A DNA stretch of 64,000 nucleotides from Bradyrhizobium elkanii WSM2783 (lineage in GTDB: Bacteria; Pseudomonadota; Alphaproteobacteria; Rhizobiales; Xanthobacteraceae): positions 23,084 to 87,083 of the forward strand of contig NZ_AXAP01000016.1 in the NCBI RefSeq assembly GCF_000472865.1, in the 5' to 3' direction. Positions 8,824-17,444 of this stretch are shown here, in pieces. The position numbers and the translations under genes are program-made. Numbering within the stretch: the stretch's first letter is position 1; every line of letters starts with the position of its first letter. The notes under the pieces are model-generated. The model had not been told where the DNA came from. It searched no databases and saw nothing but the letters and a program-made list of their open reading frames with translations.

Positions 8824-9474
8824 ATGGCGATCGATTCATCAAAATTCTTCGACTCCATTCGCATCAAGCCGACGAAGGTGAGTGCGAAGCGCCAGGCGCA
8901 GGCTGGTCAGGAAGCCATCACCTGCGAATGGGCCGGCTGTCAGAACAAGGGTTCGCACCGCGCGCCGAAGGGCCGCGAGAACTCGCGCGAGTATTGGCAT
9001 TTCTGCCTCGATCATGTTCGCGAGTACAACCAGTCTTACAATTTTTTCCAGGGTATGAATCCTGAGGCGGTGGCGCGCTACCAGAAGGATGCGCTGACCG
9101 GCCATCGCCCGACCTGGAAGATGGGCGCCAACACCAGCGCCAAGCACGGCAAGGGCAGCGCCGAGGACGATCTCGGCGGCGCCGCCGATCCCTTTAATGT
9201 GTTCTCCGAACTCAATGGCCGCGCTGGCTGGCGGCCGGGGCCGGGCGCGCAGGCCAAGACTGAAGCGCGCACGGTGATGAATGCCGAGCGCAAGGCGCTG
9301 CAGGTTATGGGCCTCACCGCCGAGGCGACGCTCGAAGACGTCAAGGCGAAGTACAAGGCGCTGGTGAAGCAGCACCACCCCGACGCCAACGGTGGCGATC
9401 GTTCCACCGAAGACCGCCTGATCGAGATCATCAAGGCGTATAACTATCTCAAGACCGTGGTCCGCGAGGCATGA
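8824..9474 (+). CDS. J-domain protein with N-terminal rhizobial domain
   Basis: 216 residues. The last 60 residues form a J-domain (VMGLTAEATLEDVKAKYKALVKQHHPDANGG) with the HPD motif that stimulates DnaK ATPase. There is no Gly/Phe region, zinc finger or client-binding domain, so this is a class C J-protein. The first 130 residues are a separate domain containing CEWAGCQNKGSHRAPKGRE and YWHFCLDHVREYNQSYNFF. Its three Cys and several His suggest a possible metal site, which is inference. Divergent from bolA; a repeat begins immediately after the stop. Confidence 0.9.
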   Translation: MAIDSSKFFDSIRIKPTKVSAKRQAQAGQEAITCEWAGCQNKGSHRAPKGRENSREYWHFCLDHVREYNQSYNFFQGMNPEAVARYQKDALTGHRPTWKMGANTSAKHGKGSAEDDLGGAADPFNVFSELNGRAGWRPGPGAQAKTEARTVMNAERKALQVMGLTAEATLEDVKAKYKALVKQHHPDANGGDRSTEDRLIEIIKAYNYLKTVVREA

Positions 9475-9600
9475 CGTCGTCCCGGGCTTGACCCGGGACC
9501 CATAACCACAGGACGCTGTGGTTACGAAAAGATGTCGGCCCAGTCTTCGCTTCAATTCATATCGGTGGTTATGGGTCCCGGCTTTCGCCGGGACGACGGC
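9475..9600. repeat. Intergenic palindromic repeat (CGTCGTCCCGGGCTTGACC family, copy 2)
   Basis: Begins directly after the stop codon of the J-domain gene with CGTCGTCCCGGGCTTGACC and ends with the mirrored CCCGGCTTTCGCCGGGACGACGG. It lies between two converging genes. Confidence 0.85.
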
Positions 9601-9644
9601 GGAATATGTGGTCCCGCCGTCGTTCCACTGACGCGCATTGCGGG

Positions 9645-10739
9645 TTACACCTTCGGCATCGGCCCCACATAAGACGAGCTTGGCCGGATCAGCCGGCCGG
9701 TGCGCTGCTGTTCGCGCGCATGCGCGGTCCATCCGGCCGCGCGTGCTACTGCGAAGATCGGCGTGAAGGCCTGCCGCGGAATGGAAAGCGCGTCGAGCAG
9801 GATCGCGGTGAAGAACTCGACATTCGTTTCCAGCGGCCGGGTCGGATTCTTCCGCCGCAGCGCCTCGCGGACATAGGCCTCGACTTCGCCGGCGAACGGC
9901 AGGTCGGCGCCTTCGGCGGCCAGCCGCTCGATCGCATCTTTCAGCACATCGGCGCGCGGATCGCGTACGCGATAGACGCGATGGCCGAATCCCATCAGCC
10001 GCTCGCCGCGCGCCAGCGCCGCATCGACCCAGGGCCTGATGCGTTCGCGCGTGCCGATCGCGTCCAGCATCTCAAGCACCGGCTCCGGCGCGCCGCCATG
10101 GAGCGGGCCGGTTAGCGCGCAATAGCCGGCCGTGACGGCCGCGAACAGGTCGGCTTGGGTCGAGGCCACCACGCGCGTCGTGAAGGTGGACGCGTTCATG
10201 CCGTGATCAGAGACCGTGACGAGATAGGCATCCAGCGCCGCGACCTCGCGCGGTTCGGGCTTGCGGCTCAGCAGCATCGTCAGCGTATCCGCAGCGTGGC
10301 TGACATTCGGATCGGGCGCGAGCGGATCGTGGCCCTTGGCCCGCTGCACCAGCGCGCCGGCGATCACCGGAAAGGCGCCGACGATCGTCGCTTCGTGCTC
10401 GAGCCCGTTTTCGGCGCGCAAGCCAGCAACTGCGGCGCGGAAGCCGTCCACAATCGACATGCCGCGGGTCGCCGGCAGCACGTCGGGCAATCGGGCGAAG
10501 GCGCGCTCGCGCGCGGCCCCAAGCTTGGCGCGCACATTGGACTCGCTGAGCGTGCTTCCGGTCGCCGCATTCCATAATCGTGCGGTGACGCCCTCGAAGC
10601 TCGATGTCGAGGCGAGCACGCTGACATGCTCGCCGGCGATGATCAGTTCGCCGCGCTCGCCGTCGACATGGCTGAGCACGGTTTCGGCGGCGGCAATGCC
10701 GTCCAGCCCGATAGGGCTTTTGGTCACCTGAATATTCAT
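9645..10739 (-). CDS. Citrate synthase-like protein with an altered active site
   Basis: 364 residues, short for hexameric citrate synthase. The family condenses acetyl-CoA or propionyl-CoA with oxaloacetate. Substrate histidines are present in DHGMNASTFT, GPLHGGAPE and GFGHRVYRVRDPRA, and the C-terminal RLIRPSSSYVGP matches type II enzymes. The residue at the catalytic Asp position (NVDFYSG in E. coli GltA) is Glu308 (TNVEFFTA). It is divergent from a second citrate-synthase-like gene 75 bp away. Main TCA enzyme is unlikely; methylcitrate synthase or a specialised paralogue is possible. Expression probably starts inside the shared palindrome-bearing region. Confidence 0.85.
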   Translation of the reverse strand: MNIQVTKSPIGLDGIAAAETVLSHVDGERGELIIAGEHVSVLASTSSFEGVTARLWNAATGSTLSESNVRAKLGAARERAFARLPDVLPATRGMSIVDGFRAAVAGLRAENGLEHEATIVGAFPVIAGALVQRAKGHDPLAPDPNVSHAADTLTMLLSRKPEPREVAALDAYLVTVSDHGMNASTFTTRVVASTQADLFAAVTAGYCALTGPLHGGAPEPVLEMLDAIGTRERIRPWVDAALARGERLMGFGHRVYRVRDPRADVLKDAIERLAAEGADLPFAGEVEAYVREALRRKNPTRPLETNVEFFTAILLDALSIPRQAFTPIFAVARAAGWTAHAREQQRTGRLIRPSSSYVGPMPKV

Positions 10740-10784
10740 GGCGGATCTCCTTTCGTGATCAGGAGAAAGTCGATCCTCTCGACA

Positions 10785-10813
10785 GATTGATCAATCTTGA
10801 TTAGCTTAATCAA
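10785..10813. promoter_or_regulatory. Paired palindromes between the two citrate-synthase genes
   Basis: GATTGATCAATC (10785-10796) is a perfect 12-bp palindrome. TTGATTAGCTTAATCAA (10797-10813) directly follows, with perfect 7-bp arms around GCT. Both share the TTGAT half-site. The second ends one base before the ATG at 10815. The neighbouring protein has a MerR/excisionase-like DNA-binding domain, so this is its likely operator. Confidence 0.6.
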
Positions 10814-10814
10814 T

Positions 10815-12038
10815 ATGAAAAAATCCGATGGCCTTTATCTCTCCGCCCGCGAGGCGGCGGCCGAGCTCGCGATCTCGCCGGCTACGCTCTACGCCTATGT
10901 CAGTCGGGGCCTGATCCGCTCCGAGCCTTCGGCGGATTCCCGCAGCCACCGCTACCGGGCCGAGGACATCCGCGGGTTGAAGGAGCGCCGCACCCCGTCG
11001 CCGGAGCCGCGCGGCCTGCGCAGCTTCGATGCCGATTTGCCGGTGATGGATTCGGCGATCGCAACCATCACCGAGGACGGGCCGATCTATCGCGGCGTGA
11101 ACTGCGTCGATCTTGCCGAGAAGGATACGCTCGAGCACACGGCGACGCTGTTGTGGGATGTCACGGGCGTCGATCCCTTTGCGCCGAACAACTGCCCGTT
11201 TGTCTCTGGGGAGATGCGCGCCATCGCCGAGGCCGCGCACCGCGCCGGGCCGATTGACCGCGCCATTGCCGTGCTGGCGCTCGCCGCAAGCGCCGATCCC
11301 CGCGCCTTCACCCGCGCGCCCGACGGCCGCGCGATGGTCGGCGCGCGCATCGTCCGGCTATTGGTTGCGACCATGCTGAACCGCGAACCCTCGTCCGAAC
11401 CGCTGCATGTGCAGATCGCCGGCGCCTGGGCATCCGGCAACAAGCATGCCGCCGACCTGATCCGCCGCACGCTGGTGCTGCTCGCCGATCACGAATTGAA
11501 CGCTTCGACCTTCACGGCGCGCTGTGCCGCTTCGACCGGGCTCAATCTCTATGACGCGGTGATTGCCGGCCTGGCGGCGCTCAAGGGTCCGAAACACGGC
11601 GGCGCCGGCGTATTGGCATCGCGGCTGGTGAAGACCTTGGTCGATCAGGATGTCGAGCCGGTGATCCGCGAGCGCGTCGCGCTCGGCGAGCGCTTCGCCG
11701 GTTTTGGCCATGGCGTCTACCGGCGCGGCGATCCCCGCGCGCAGTCGCTGTTGGATGCGCTCGCGCGCGCCGGCGCCGCGCGCAAATTCACCAGGGAGGT
11801 TCCAGAGCGGATCGCGGAGGCGACCGGCGAGTTCGTCAATATCGACTATGCGCTGGCCGTGCTGGTGCACAGCCTGCGGCTTCCCCTCGGCAGCGAGCTC
11901 GCGCTGTTTGCGATGGCACGCAGCGTCGGCTGGATCGCGCATGCCAGCGAGCAATTGCAGCACGGCCGGCTGATTCGCCCGCGCGCACGATATGTCGGGC
12001 CGGCGCCCGGACGCAGCGCGGCAGCCAAGAGTATCTGA
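10815..12038 (+). CDS. Citrate synthase fused to an N-terminal helix-turn-helix
   Basis: 407 residues. Residues 5-55 form a MerR/HTH_17-type DNA-binding domain (LSAREAAAELAISPATLYAYVSRGLI, then a SHRYRAEDI wing). The rest is a citrate synthase fold: DHELNASTF, GPKHGGAGV, GFGHGVYRRGDPRA, a catalytic-position Asp344 in NIDYALAV, and RLIRPRARYVGP. The frame could open at TTG 10797, but that would put a perfect palindrome in the coding region, so I choose ATG 10815. No Shine-Dalgarno is visible; transcription may start so close that the message is leaderless. Likely a regulator that senses a citrate-synthase ligand, or an enzyme that autoregulates. Confidence 0.85.
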   Translation: MKKSDGLYLSAREAAAELAISPATLYAYVSRGLIRSEPSADSRSHRYRAEDIRGLKERRTPSPEPRGLRSFDADLPVMDSAIATITEDGPIYRGVNCVDLAEKDTLEHTATLLWDVTGVDPFAPNNCPFVSGEMRAIAEAAHRAGPIDRAIAVLALAASADPRAFTRAPDGRAMVGARIVRLLVATMLNREPSSEPLHVQIAGAWASGNKHAADLIRRTLVLLADHELNASTFTARCAASTGLNLYDAVIAGLAALKGPKHGGAGVLASRLVKTLVDQDVEPVIRERVALGERFAGFGHGVYRRGDPRAQSLLDALARAGAARKFTREVPERIAEATGEFVNIDYALAVLVHSLRLPLGSELALFAMARSVGWIAHASEQLQHGRLIRPRARYVGPAPGRSAAAKSI

Positions 12039-12040
12039 CG

Positions 12041-12168
12041 AAGCCCGGGTGAAGCGCAGCGTAACCGGGGACCGGCGGTAATCGTTGATGGAGACGTCCC
12101 GGGTTGCGCGGAGCCCGTCATCGGACGCGCTTTCGCGCTACCCGTTGGCTCCACCCGGGCTACAGGCT
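12041..12168. repeat. Intergenic repeat (AAGCCCGGGTGAAGCGCAGC family)
   Basis: Begins GAAGCCCGGGTGAAGCGCAG and ends with GGCTCCACCCGGGCTACAGG. The inverted outer arms contain AGCCCGGGTG and CACCCGGGCT, with GCGCTTTCGCGCTACCCG inside. It fills the space between the stop codons of two convergent genes and overlaps the last bases of the DedA gene. Confidence 0.75.
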
Positions 12169-12847
12169 ACGTGTGCGGCTTCGCCGCCGGCTCCATCACG
12201 CCGCGCCGGCGGCGGATGATCCAGGTCGCAAGCGCCACGACCAAGGCGCCGGCGATCACCGCCAGGATCCAGATATGCTTGCCGGCATGATGGTGGTGAT
12301 ACGGCAGCCCGCCATACTCGTGCAGCGCAGAGACCGCGAGCACGCCCGGCAGCACGTGCACGGGTGCCCAGAGCAGGACCGCGGGAATATTGACGCTGTA
12401 GAAGCGCGCCGGCGGCATATCCAGCGCGCCGGCGGTGAGTGGCACGAAGGCACGGAACGGCGGCACGAAGCGCGCAAAGAACACCGCGAGTATGCCCCAG
12501 CGATGGAAAAACGCCTCGCTCTGCTCGACCACGCGCGGATAGCCCGACAGTGGCCATGCAGCCAGGATCTCGCGCTGGCGGCGATGGCCGATCCAGTAGG
12601 CGGAGCCGTCGCCGAGCAGGGCACCTGCGGCAGCGGCGGCCAGCACCGGCCATAGCTTCAGCTCGCCGCCGGGGATCAGCGCCCCCATCGCCACAATGAT
12701 CGTTGAGCCGGGCACCAGCGACCCCGCCACCGGGACCGCCTCCAGAAAGGCGGCCACAAACAATGTCAGATAGGCAAGCCACGCATGGGCCGAAACGAAG
12801 GTGATCAGGGGGTCAAGGAATGTGGTCACAAAATTCCCGCAGCTCAC
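12167..12847 (-). CDS. DedA family (SNARE-associated/VTT) membrane protein
   Basis: 226 residues of a multi-pass inner-membrane protein. DedA proteins support lipid-carrier or phospholipid flipping and membrane homeostasis. Signatures are FLEAVPVAGSLVPGSTIIVAMGAL near the start, GDGSAYWIGHRRQRE, and FFARFVPPFRAFVPLTAGALDMP, the Arg/Pro motif essential in this family. An extra segment (YHHHHAGKHIW, about residues 183-193) adds a cluster of histidines before the last transmembrane helix. The longest frame starts at GTG 12847. The divergent cobS starts 265 bp away. Confidence 0.88.
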   Translation of the reverse strand: MSCGNFVTTFLDPLITFVSAHAWLAYLTLFVAAFLEAVPVAGSLVPGSTIIVAMGALIPGGELKLWPVLAAAAAGALLGDGSAYWIGHRRQREILAAWPLSGYPRVVEQSEAFFHRWGILAVFFARFVPPFRAFVPLTAGALDMPPARFYSVNIPAVLLWAPVHVLPGVLAVSALHEYGGLPYHHHHAGKHIWILAVIAGALVVALATWIIRRRRGVMEPAAKPHT

Positions 12848-13111
12848 GGTCTTGCCTGACCTTGAGAGCTAACAACTCGCCCCCGGCCTGGAAAGGGAGC
12901 GCGGCGGGCCCTCGCGGCAAAGTGCGGCGCGATTCGCAGGGCAGCCCTCCAAAAACCGCGTCCAGCACCTATCTTTATGAAAGAACAACGGAACTTTGAT
13001 CGCGCCGCAGGCTTCTGCCGGCGGTTGCAGTCTGCTAGGCTTGTGCATAGCACCCAATCCGCAGCCAAACGAATAATCTGGTTTCGGGATTCCCGGGACC
13101 TCGGAGGACGA

Positions 13112-14110
13112 ATGACGACCGCCGCCCAGACCACATTGGAAGACACCGCCGGCTTGCCCGACATGAAAGTATCGGTCCGGCAGGTGTTCGGCATCGATAG
13201 CGACCTTGAGGTGCCGGCCTATGCGGAAGTCGACCCGCACGTGCCGGAGGTTGATGCGGATTACCGCTTCGACCGCGCCACCACGCTCGCGATCCTCGCC
13301 GGCTTCGCCAGGAACCGCCGTGTGATGGTCACCGGCTATCACGGCACCGGCAAGTCGACCCATATCGAGCAGGTTGCAGCGCGGCTCAACTGGCCCTGCG
13401 TACGCGTCAATCTCGACAGCCACATCAGCCGTATCGACCTGGTCGGCAAGGACTCGATCGTGGTCCGGGACGGCAAGCAGGTCACCGAATTTCGCGACGG
13501 CATCCTGCCCTGGGCGCTGCAGCACAATGTCGCGCTGGTGTTCGACGAATATGACGCCGGCCGGCCCGACGTGATGTTCGTGATCCAGCGCGTGCTGGAA
13601 GTCTCGGGACGGCTGACGCTGCTCGACCAGAACAAGGTGATCAAGCCGCATCCGGCGTTCCGTCTGTTCGCGACGGCCAACACGATCGGCCTTGGCGACA
13701 CGTCGGGGCTCTATCACGGCACCCAGCAGATCAACCAGGGCCAGATGGACCGCTGGTCGATCGTCACCACGTTGAACTACCTCGCCCATGACGAGGAGGT
13801 CGAGATCGTGCTCGCCAAGGCGAAGCACTACCGCAGCCAGGAAGGCCGTGACATCGTCAACAAGATGGTGCGGCTCGCCGATCTCACCCGCAACGCCTTC
13901 GCCAATGGCGATCTGTCGACGGTGATGAGCCCGCGCACGGTAATCACCTGGGCGGAAAACTCCGAGATCTTCGGCGATATCGGCTTTGCCTTCCGCGTCA
14001 CCTTCCTCAACAAGTGCGACGAGCTCGAGCGGCCATTGGTGGCGGAATTCTACCAGCGCTGCTTCAATGCGGAGCTGCCCGAATCCGCCGTTAACGTCGC
14101 GTTGAGCTAG
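13112..14110 (+). CDS. cobS: Aerobic cobaltochelatase subunit CobS
   Basis: 332 residues. AAA+ ATPase subunit which, with CobT and CobN, inserts cobalt into hydrogenobyrinic acid a,c-diamide. Walker A is GYHGTGKST in VMVTGYHGTGKSTHIEQVAARL; Walker B is ALVFDEYDAG; the sensor region includes FRLFATANTIGLGDTSGLYHGT. A good Shine-Dalgarno (GGAGG, 13102-13106) precedes ATG 13112, which decides the start although the frame is open 45 codons more. CobT follows after a 150-bp gap occupied by a repeat. cobN is not here. Confidence 0.95.
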   Translation: MTTAAQTTLEDTAGLPDMKVSVRQVFGIDSDLEVPAYAEVDPHVPEVDADYRFDRATTLAILAGFARNRRVMVTGYHGTGKSTHIEQVAARLNWPCVRVNLDSHISRIDLVGKDSIVVRDGKQVTEFRDGILPWALQHNVALVFDEYDAGRPDVMFVIQRVLEVSGRLTLLDQNKVIKPHPAFRLFATANTIGLGDTSGLYHGTQQINQGQMDRWSIVTTLNYLAHDEEVEIVLAKAKHYRSQEGRDIVNKMVRLADLTRNAFANGDLSTVMSPRTVITWAENSEIFGDIGFAFRVTFLNKCDELERPLVAEFYQRCFNAELPESAVNVALS

Positions 14111-14114
14111 GGGT

Positions 14115-14250
14115 CATGTCGTCCCGGACAAGCGAAGCGCGATCCGGGACCCATAACCCCAGGATGCAGTCGTTGCGAAGATTGGGGCTTCCTCCGCGCT
14201 CAATGATTTCTTCCTGTGGTTATGGGTCCCCGCTTTCGCGCGGACGACGG
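14115..14250. repeat. Intergenic palindromic repeat between cobS and cobT (copy 3)
   Basis: Contains GTCCCGGACAAGCGAAGCG, GGGACCCATAACCCCAGG and the mirrored CCTGTGGTTATGGGTCCCCG and CGCGCGGACGACGG. It lies between two genes whose products form one complex, so read-through across it is expected. The upstream frame of cobT (VMGPRFRADD) is the translated repeat. Confidence 0.85.
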
Positions 14251-14260
14251 TGAGAGCGAG

Positions 14261-16159
14261 ATGACCGCATCATCCAACAGCAAATTCCGCAACACGAAGG
14301 AAGCGCCGACCGAGCCGTTCAAGCGCGCGGTGACATCGTGCCTGAAGGCGATCGCGAAAACGCCGGAGCTCGAAGTCTCCTTTGCCGCCGAGCGACCGGG
14401 GCTTGCGCCCGGCAAGGCGCGGCTGCCGGAGCCGGCGCGCAAATTGACCAAGCGTGACGCTGCGATCGTGCGGGGACACGCGGACTCCATCGCGCTGAAG
14501 CTCGCCTGTCACGATCCCAAGGTGCATCGCAAGCTGATCCCGGGCAATCCGCAGGCGCGCGGCGTGTTCGAGGCGGTCGAGCAGGCGCGCGTCGAGGCGA
14601 TCGGCTCGCGGCGGATGGCGGGCGTTGCGAAAAACCTCAACGCGATGCTCGACGATCATTTTCACCGCGGCAAGTATGACGAGATCACCGACCGCGCCGA
14701 TGCGCCGCTGGCGGATGCGCTGGCGATGCTGGTGCGCGAGCGGCTGACTGGACTGGCGCCGCCTCAGGCTGCGCGCAAGATGGTCGACCTTTGGCGCCCG
14801 CTGCTGGAAGACAAGATCGGCACGCGGCTCGATAAACTGGCGCGCTTCACCGAGGACCAGGCCAGGTTCGGCGACCTCGTGCATGATCTGTTGTCGGCGC
14901 TCGACCTCGGCGACGAGCGCGACATGGACTCCGACGAGGACGACAACCAGGATGAAAATCCGGATGGCGAGAGCGATCAGTCCGGCGCCGAAGGCTCGCC
15001 TGATTCCGATGCCGCGCAGGAGATGAGCGCCGACCAGGCGCAGACGACCTCGGAAGAGATGTCCGAGAGTGCGATGGAAAGCGCGCAGGCGTCCACCAGC
15101 GACACTTTCGACGACGGCGAGCTCGGCGACGATGAGACGCCGGGCGAGGCGACGCGGCCGAATACGCGTGGCAGCAATGAGCCGCGCGGTCCCGAATACC
15201 ACGCATTTGCACCGAAATTCGACGAGATCGTCGCCGCCGAAGACCTTTGCGACCATGACGAGCTGGAGCGCCTGCGCTCCTATCTCGACAAGCAGCTCGC
15301 GCATCTGCAAGGCATCGTCGCGCGGCTGGCCAATCGGTTGCAGCGCCGCCTGATGGCGCAGCAGAACCGCGCCTGGGAATTTGATCTCGAAGAGGGGATT
15401 CTCGATCCCGCGCGCCTGTCGCGCGTCGTCACCGATCCCTATCACCCGTTGTCGTTCATGCGCGAGAAGGAAGCGACCTTCCGCGACACCGTGGTGACGC
15501 TGCTGCTCGATAATTCCGGCTCGATGCGCGGCCGTCCGATCACGGTCGCCGCCACCTGCGCCGATATCCTGGCACGCACGCTGGAGCGCTGCGGCGTCAA
15601 GGTCGAGATCCTCGGCTTCACGACGCGCGCCTGGAAGGGCGGCCAGTCCCGCGAAGCCTGGCTTGCTGCTGGCAAGCCGGCGAATCCCGGCCGGCTCAAC
15701 GATCTCCGTCACATCATCTACAAGTCAGCCGATGCGCCGTGGCGGCGGGCGCGGAAGAATCTTGGCCTGATGATGCGCGAAGGCCTGCTTAAGGAGAACA
15801 TCGACGGCGAGGCGTTGGACTGGGCGCACAAGCGCCTGCTGGCTCGTTCCGAGCAGCGCAAGATCCTGATGATGATCTCCGACGGCGCGCCGGTCGACGA
15901 TTCCACGCTGTCGGTCAATCCCGGCAACTACCTCGAGCGGCATCTGCGCCACATCATCGAGGAGATCGAGACCCGCTCGCCGGTCGAATTGATCGCGATC
16001 GGCATCGGCCACGACGTCACGCGCTACTATCGCCGCGCCGTCACCATCGTCGATGCCGAAGAACTCGGCGGCGCCATCACCGAGAAGCTCGCCGAACTCT
16101 TCAGCGAAACTCACGGTCCTGCTCCCGCAGAACGCCGGCCCAGGCGGCTGCATTCTTGA
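14261..16159 (+). CDS. cobT: Aerobic cobaltochelatase subunit CobT
   Basis: 632 residues from MTASSNSKFRN. Partner of CobS in the cobalt chelatase. Three parts: an N-terminal helical region (about 1-215), a strongly acidic linker (about 215-320, rich in DED, ESD and EE runs), and a C-terminal von Willebrand A domain with MIDAS LLLDNSGSMRGRPI at about residues 412-425 and later DGAPVDDSTL. The start is placed at ATG 14261 because the upstream codons translate the repeat peptide. It matches the CobT length of about 630 residues. The MgCl-chelatase subunit D-like VWA domain docks on the AAA+ ring. Confidence 0.95.
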   Translation: MTASSNSKFRNTKEAPTEPFKRAVTSCLKAIAKTPELEVSFAAERPGLAPGKARLPEPARKLTKRDAAIVRGHADSIALKLACHDPKVHRKLIPGNPQARGVFEAVEQARVEAIGSRRMAGVAKNLNAMLDDHFHRGKYDEITDRADAPLADALAMLVRERLTGLAPPQAARKMVDLWRPLLEDKIGTRLDKLARFTEDQARFGDLVHDLLSALDLGDERDMDSDEDDNQDENPDGESDQSGAEGSPDSDAAQEMSADQAQTTSEEMSESAMESAQASTSDTFDDGELGDDETPGEATRPNTRGSNEPRGPEYHAFAPKFDEIVAAEDLCDHDELERLRSYLDKQLAHLQGIVARLANRLQRRLMAQQNRAWEFDLEEGILDPARLSRVVTDPYHPLSFMREKEATFRDTVVTLLLDNSGSMRGRPITVAATCADILARTLERCGVKVEILGFTTRAWKGGQSREAWLAAGKPANPGRLNDLRHIIYKSADAPWRRARKNLGLMMREGLLKENIDGEALDWAHKRLLARSEQRKILMMISDGAPVDDSTLSVNPGNYLERHLRHIIEEIETRSPVELIAIGIGHDVTRYYRRAVTIVDAEELGGAITEKLAELFSETHGPAPAERRPRRLHS

Positions 16160-16267
16160 CCATCATGAAATGACGCGCCGCGCGACCGGATCGCCCCATC
16201 CCGAGGAGCGGCGTCGCCTCTCGGACGAGGAGGAAGCTGCCGGGCCTCATAGTTCGAGACGGCGCAA

Positions 16268-17356
16268 ATGCGCCTCCTCACTATGAGGGACGGAGATCTT
16301 TCCCGCCGCCGCTTGCTGGGCTTTGCCGCGGCGGGGCTTGCGGCTGCTGCGCTGCCATGCGCGGCGCGCGCGCAAACCGTTCTCGAGCCGCCGACGAAGC
16401 CGATCCTGCCGAGCGAGTCCACGGTGGCGGCGCCGGTCTCGATCGATGTCAATGCGCGGCCGCTGTCGTCCTTCGACATCCGCGATCGCGCGCATGTCAG
16501 GTTCGGCGCGCTGGAATATCGTAGCGGATTGGTGCTGACTTCCTCCTTTCGCGGCTTCGGCGGCCTGTCGGCGCTGCGGCTCGACGCCAAGGGCGAACGC
16601 TTCATCGCCGTCAGCGACCACGGTAGCTGGTTCACCGGCCGCATCGTCTACAAAGGCCGCGAGATGACGGGACTTGCCGATGTCGAGGCGGCGCCGCTGC
16701 TCGGCCCCGACGGCAGGCCGATCACCGCGCGCGGCTGGTACGATTCTGAATCAATGGCGCTGGACGGCTCATTCGTCTATGTCGGGCTTGAGCGCGTCAA
16801 CCAGGTGCTGCGCTTCGATTTCTCCAAGGGATTCACGCGCGCACGCGGCGAGGTGGTGTCGCTGCCGCCGGCCGCCAAACGGCTCCCGAACAACAAGGGG
16901 CTGGAGGCGCTGCTGATGGTGCCGCAAGGCCTGCCGCTGGCGGGAACCTTGATCGCGATCTCCGAGCGCGGCCTTGATGCGCAGGGCAACATCACCGGCT
17001 TCCTGGTCGGCGGCAAGACGCCGGGACAGTTTTCCGTTCGCCGCACAGACAATTTCGACATCAGTGACGCGGTGCTGCTGCCCTCCGGCGACCTGCTGCT
17101 GCTCGAGCGCAAATTCTCCTGGGTTGACGGCGTCGGCATTCGTATCCGCCGCATCGCACTTGCGTCCGTGATGCCGGGTGCCGTCCTCGACGGTCCTTCG
17201 GTCTTCAACGCCGATCTCGGCAACGAGATCGACAACATGGAAGGCATCGACGCCCACACCACGGCCGAAGGCGACACCGTGATCACCATGATCTCCGACG
17301 ATAATTTCTCGATGATCCAGCGCACGCTGCTGCTGCAGTTCACGCTGGTGGAATAG
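16268..17356 (+). CDS. Esterase-like activity of phytase family protein, Tat-exported
   Basis: 362 residues. The N-terminus LSRRRLLGFAAAGLAAAALPCAARAQ is a twin-arginine signal (SRRRLL) with an ARA/Q cleavage site, so the protein folds before export. The body matches the phytase-like beta-propeller family (PF13449): GFGGLSALRLDAKGERFIAVSDHGSW, an ARGWYDSESMALDG repeat, NKGLEALLMVP and a final GNEIDNMEGIDAHT. Acidic and glycine turns suggest metal binding. The true substrate is not shown. An in-frame ATG at 16283 is an alternative start. A convincing operon partner is absent, although the next gene starts 88 bp later. Confidence 0.82.
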   Translation: MRLLTMRDGDLSRRRLLGFAAAGLAAAALPCAARAQTVLEPPTKPILPSESTVAAPVSIDVNARPLSSFDIRDRAHVRFGALEYRSGLVLTSSFRGFGGLSALRLDAKGERFIAVSDHGSWFTGRIVYKGREMTGLADVEAAPLLGPDGRPITARGWYDSESMALDGSFVYVGLERVNQVLRFDFSKGFTRARGEVVSLPPAAKRLPNNKGLEALLMVPQGLPLAGTLIAISERGLDAQGNITGFLVGGKTPGQFSVRRTDNFDISDAVLLPSGDLLLLERKFSWVDGVGIRIRRIALASVMPGAVLDGPSVFNADLGNEIDNMEGIDAHTTAEGDTVITMISDDNFSMIQRTLLLQFTLVE

Positions 17357-17444
17357 AGGATTGGTCTCGGGGTTGGCAAACACACTGGCCCGCTCTGACG
17401 GAACGGTTCTTGCAACGCTGGGGCGTCAATCGAAACCGAGAGCC

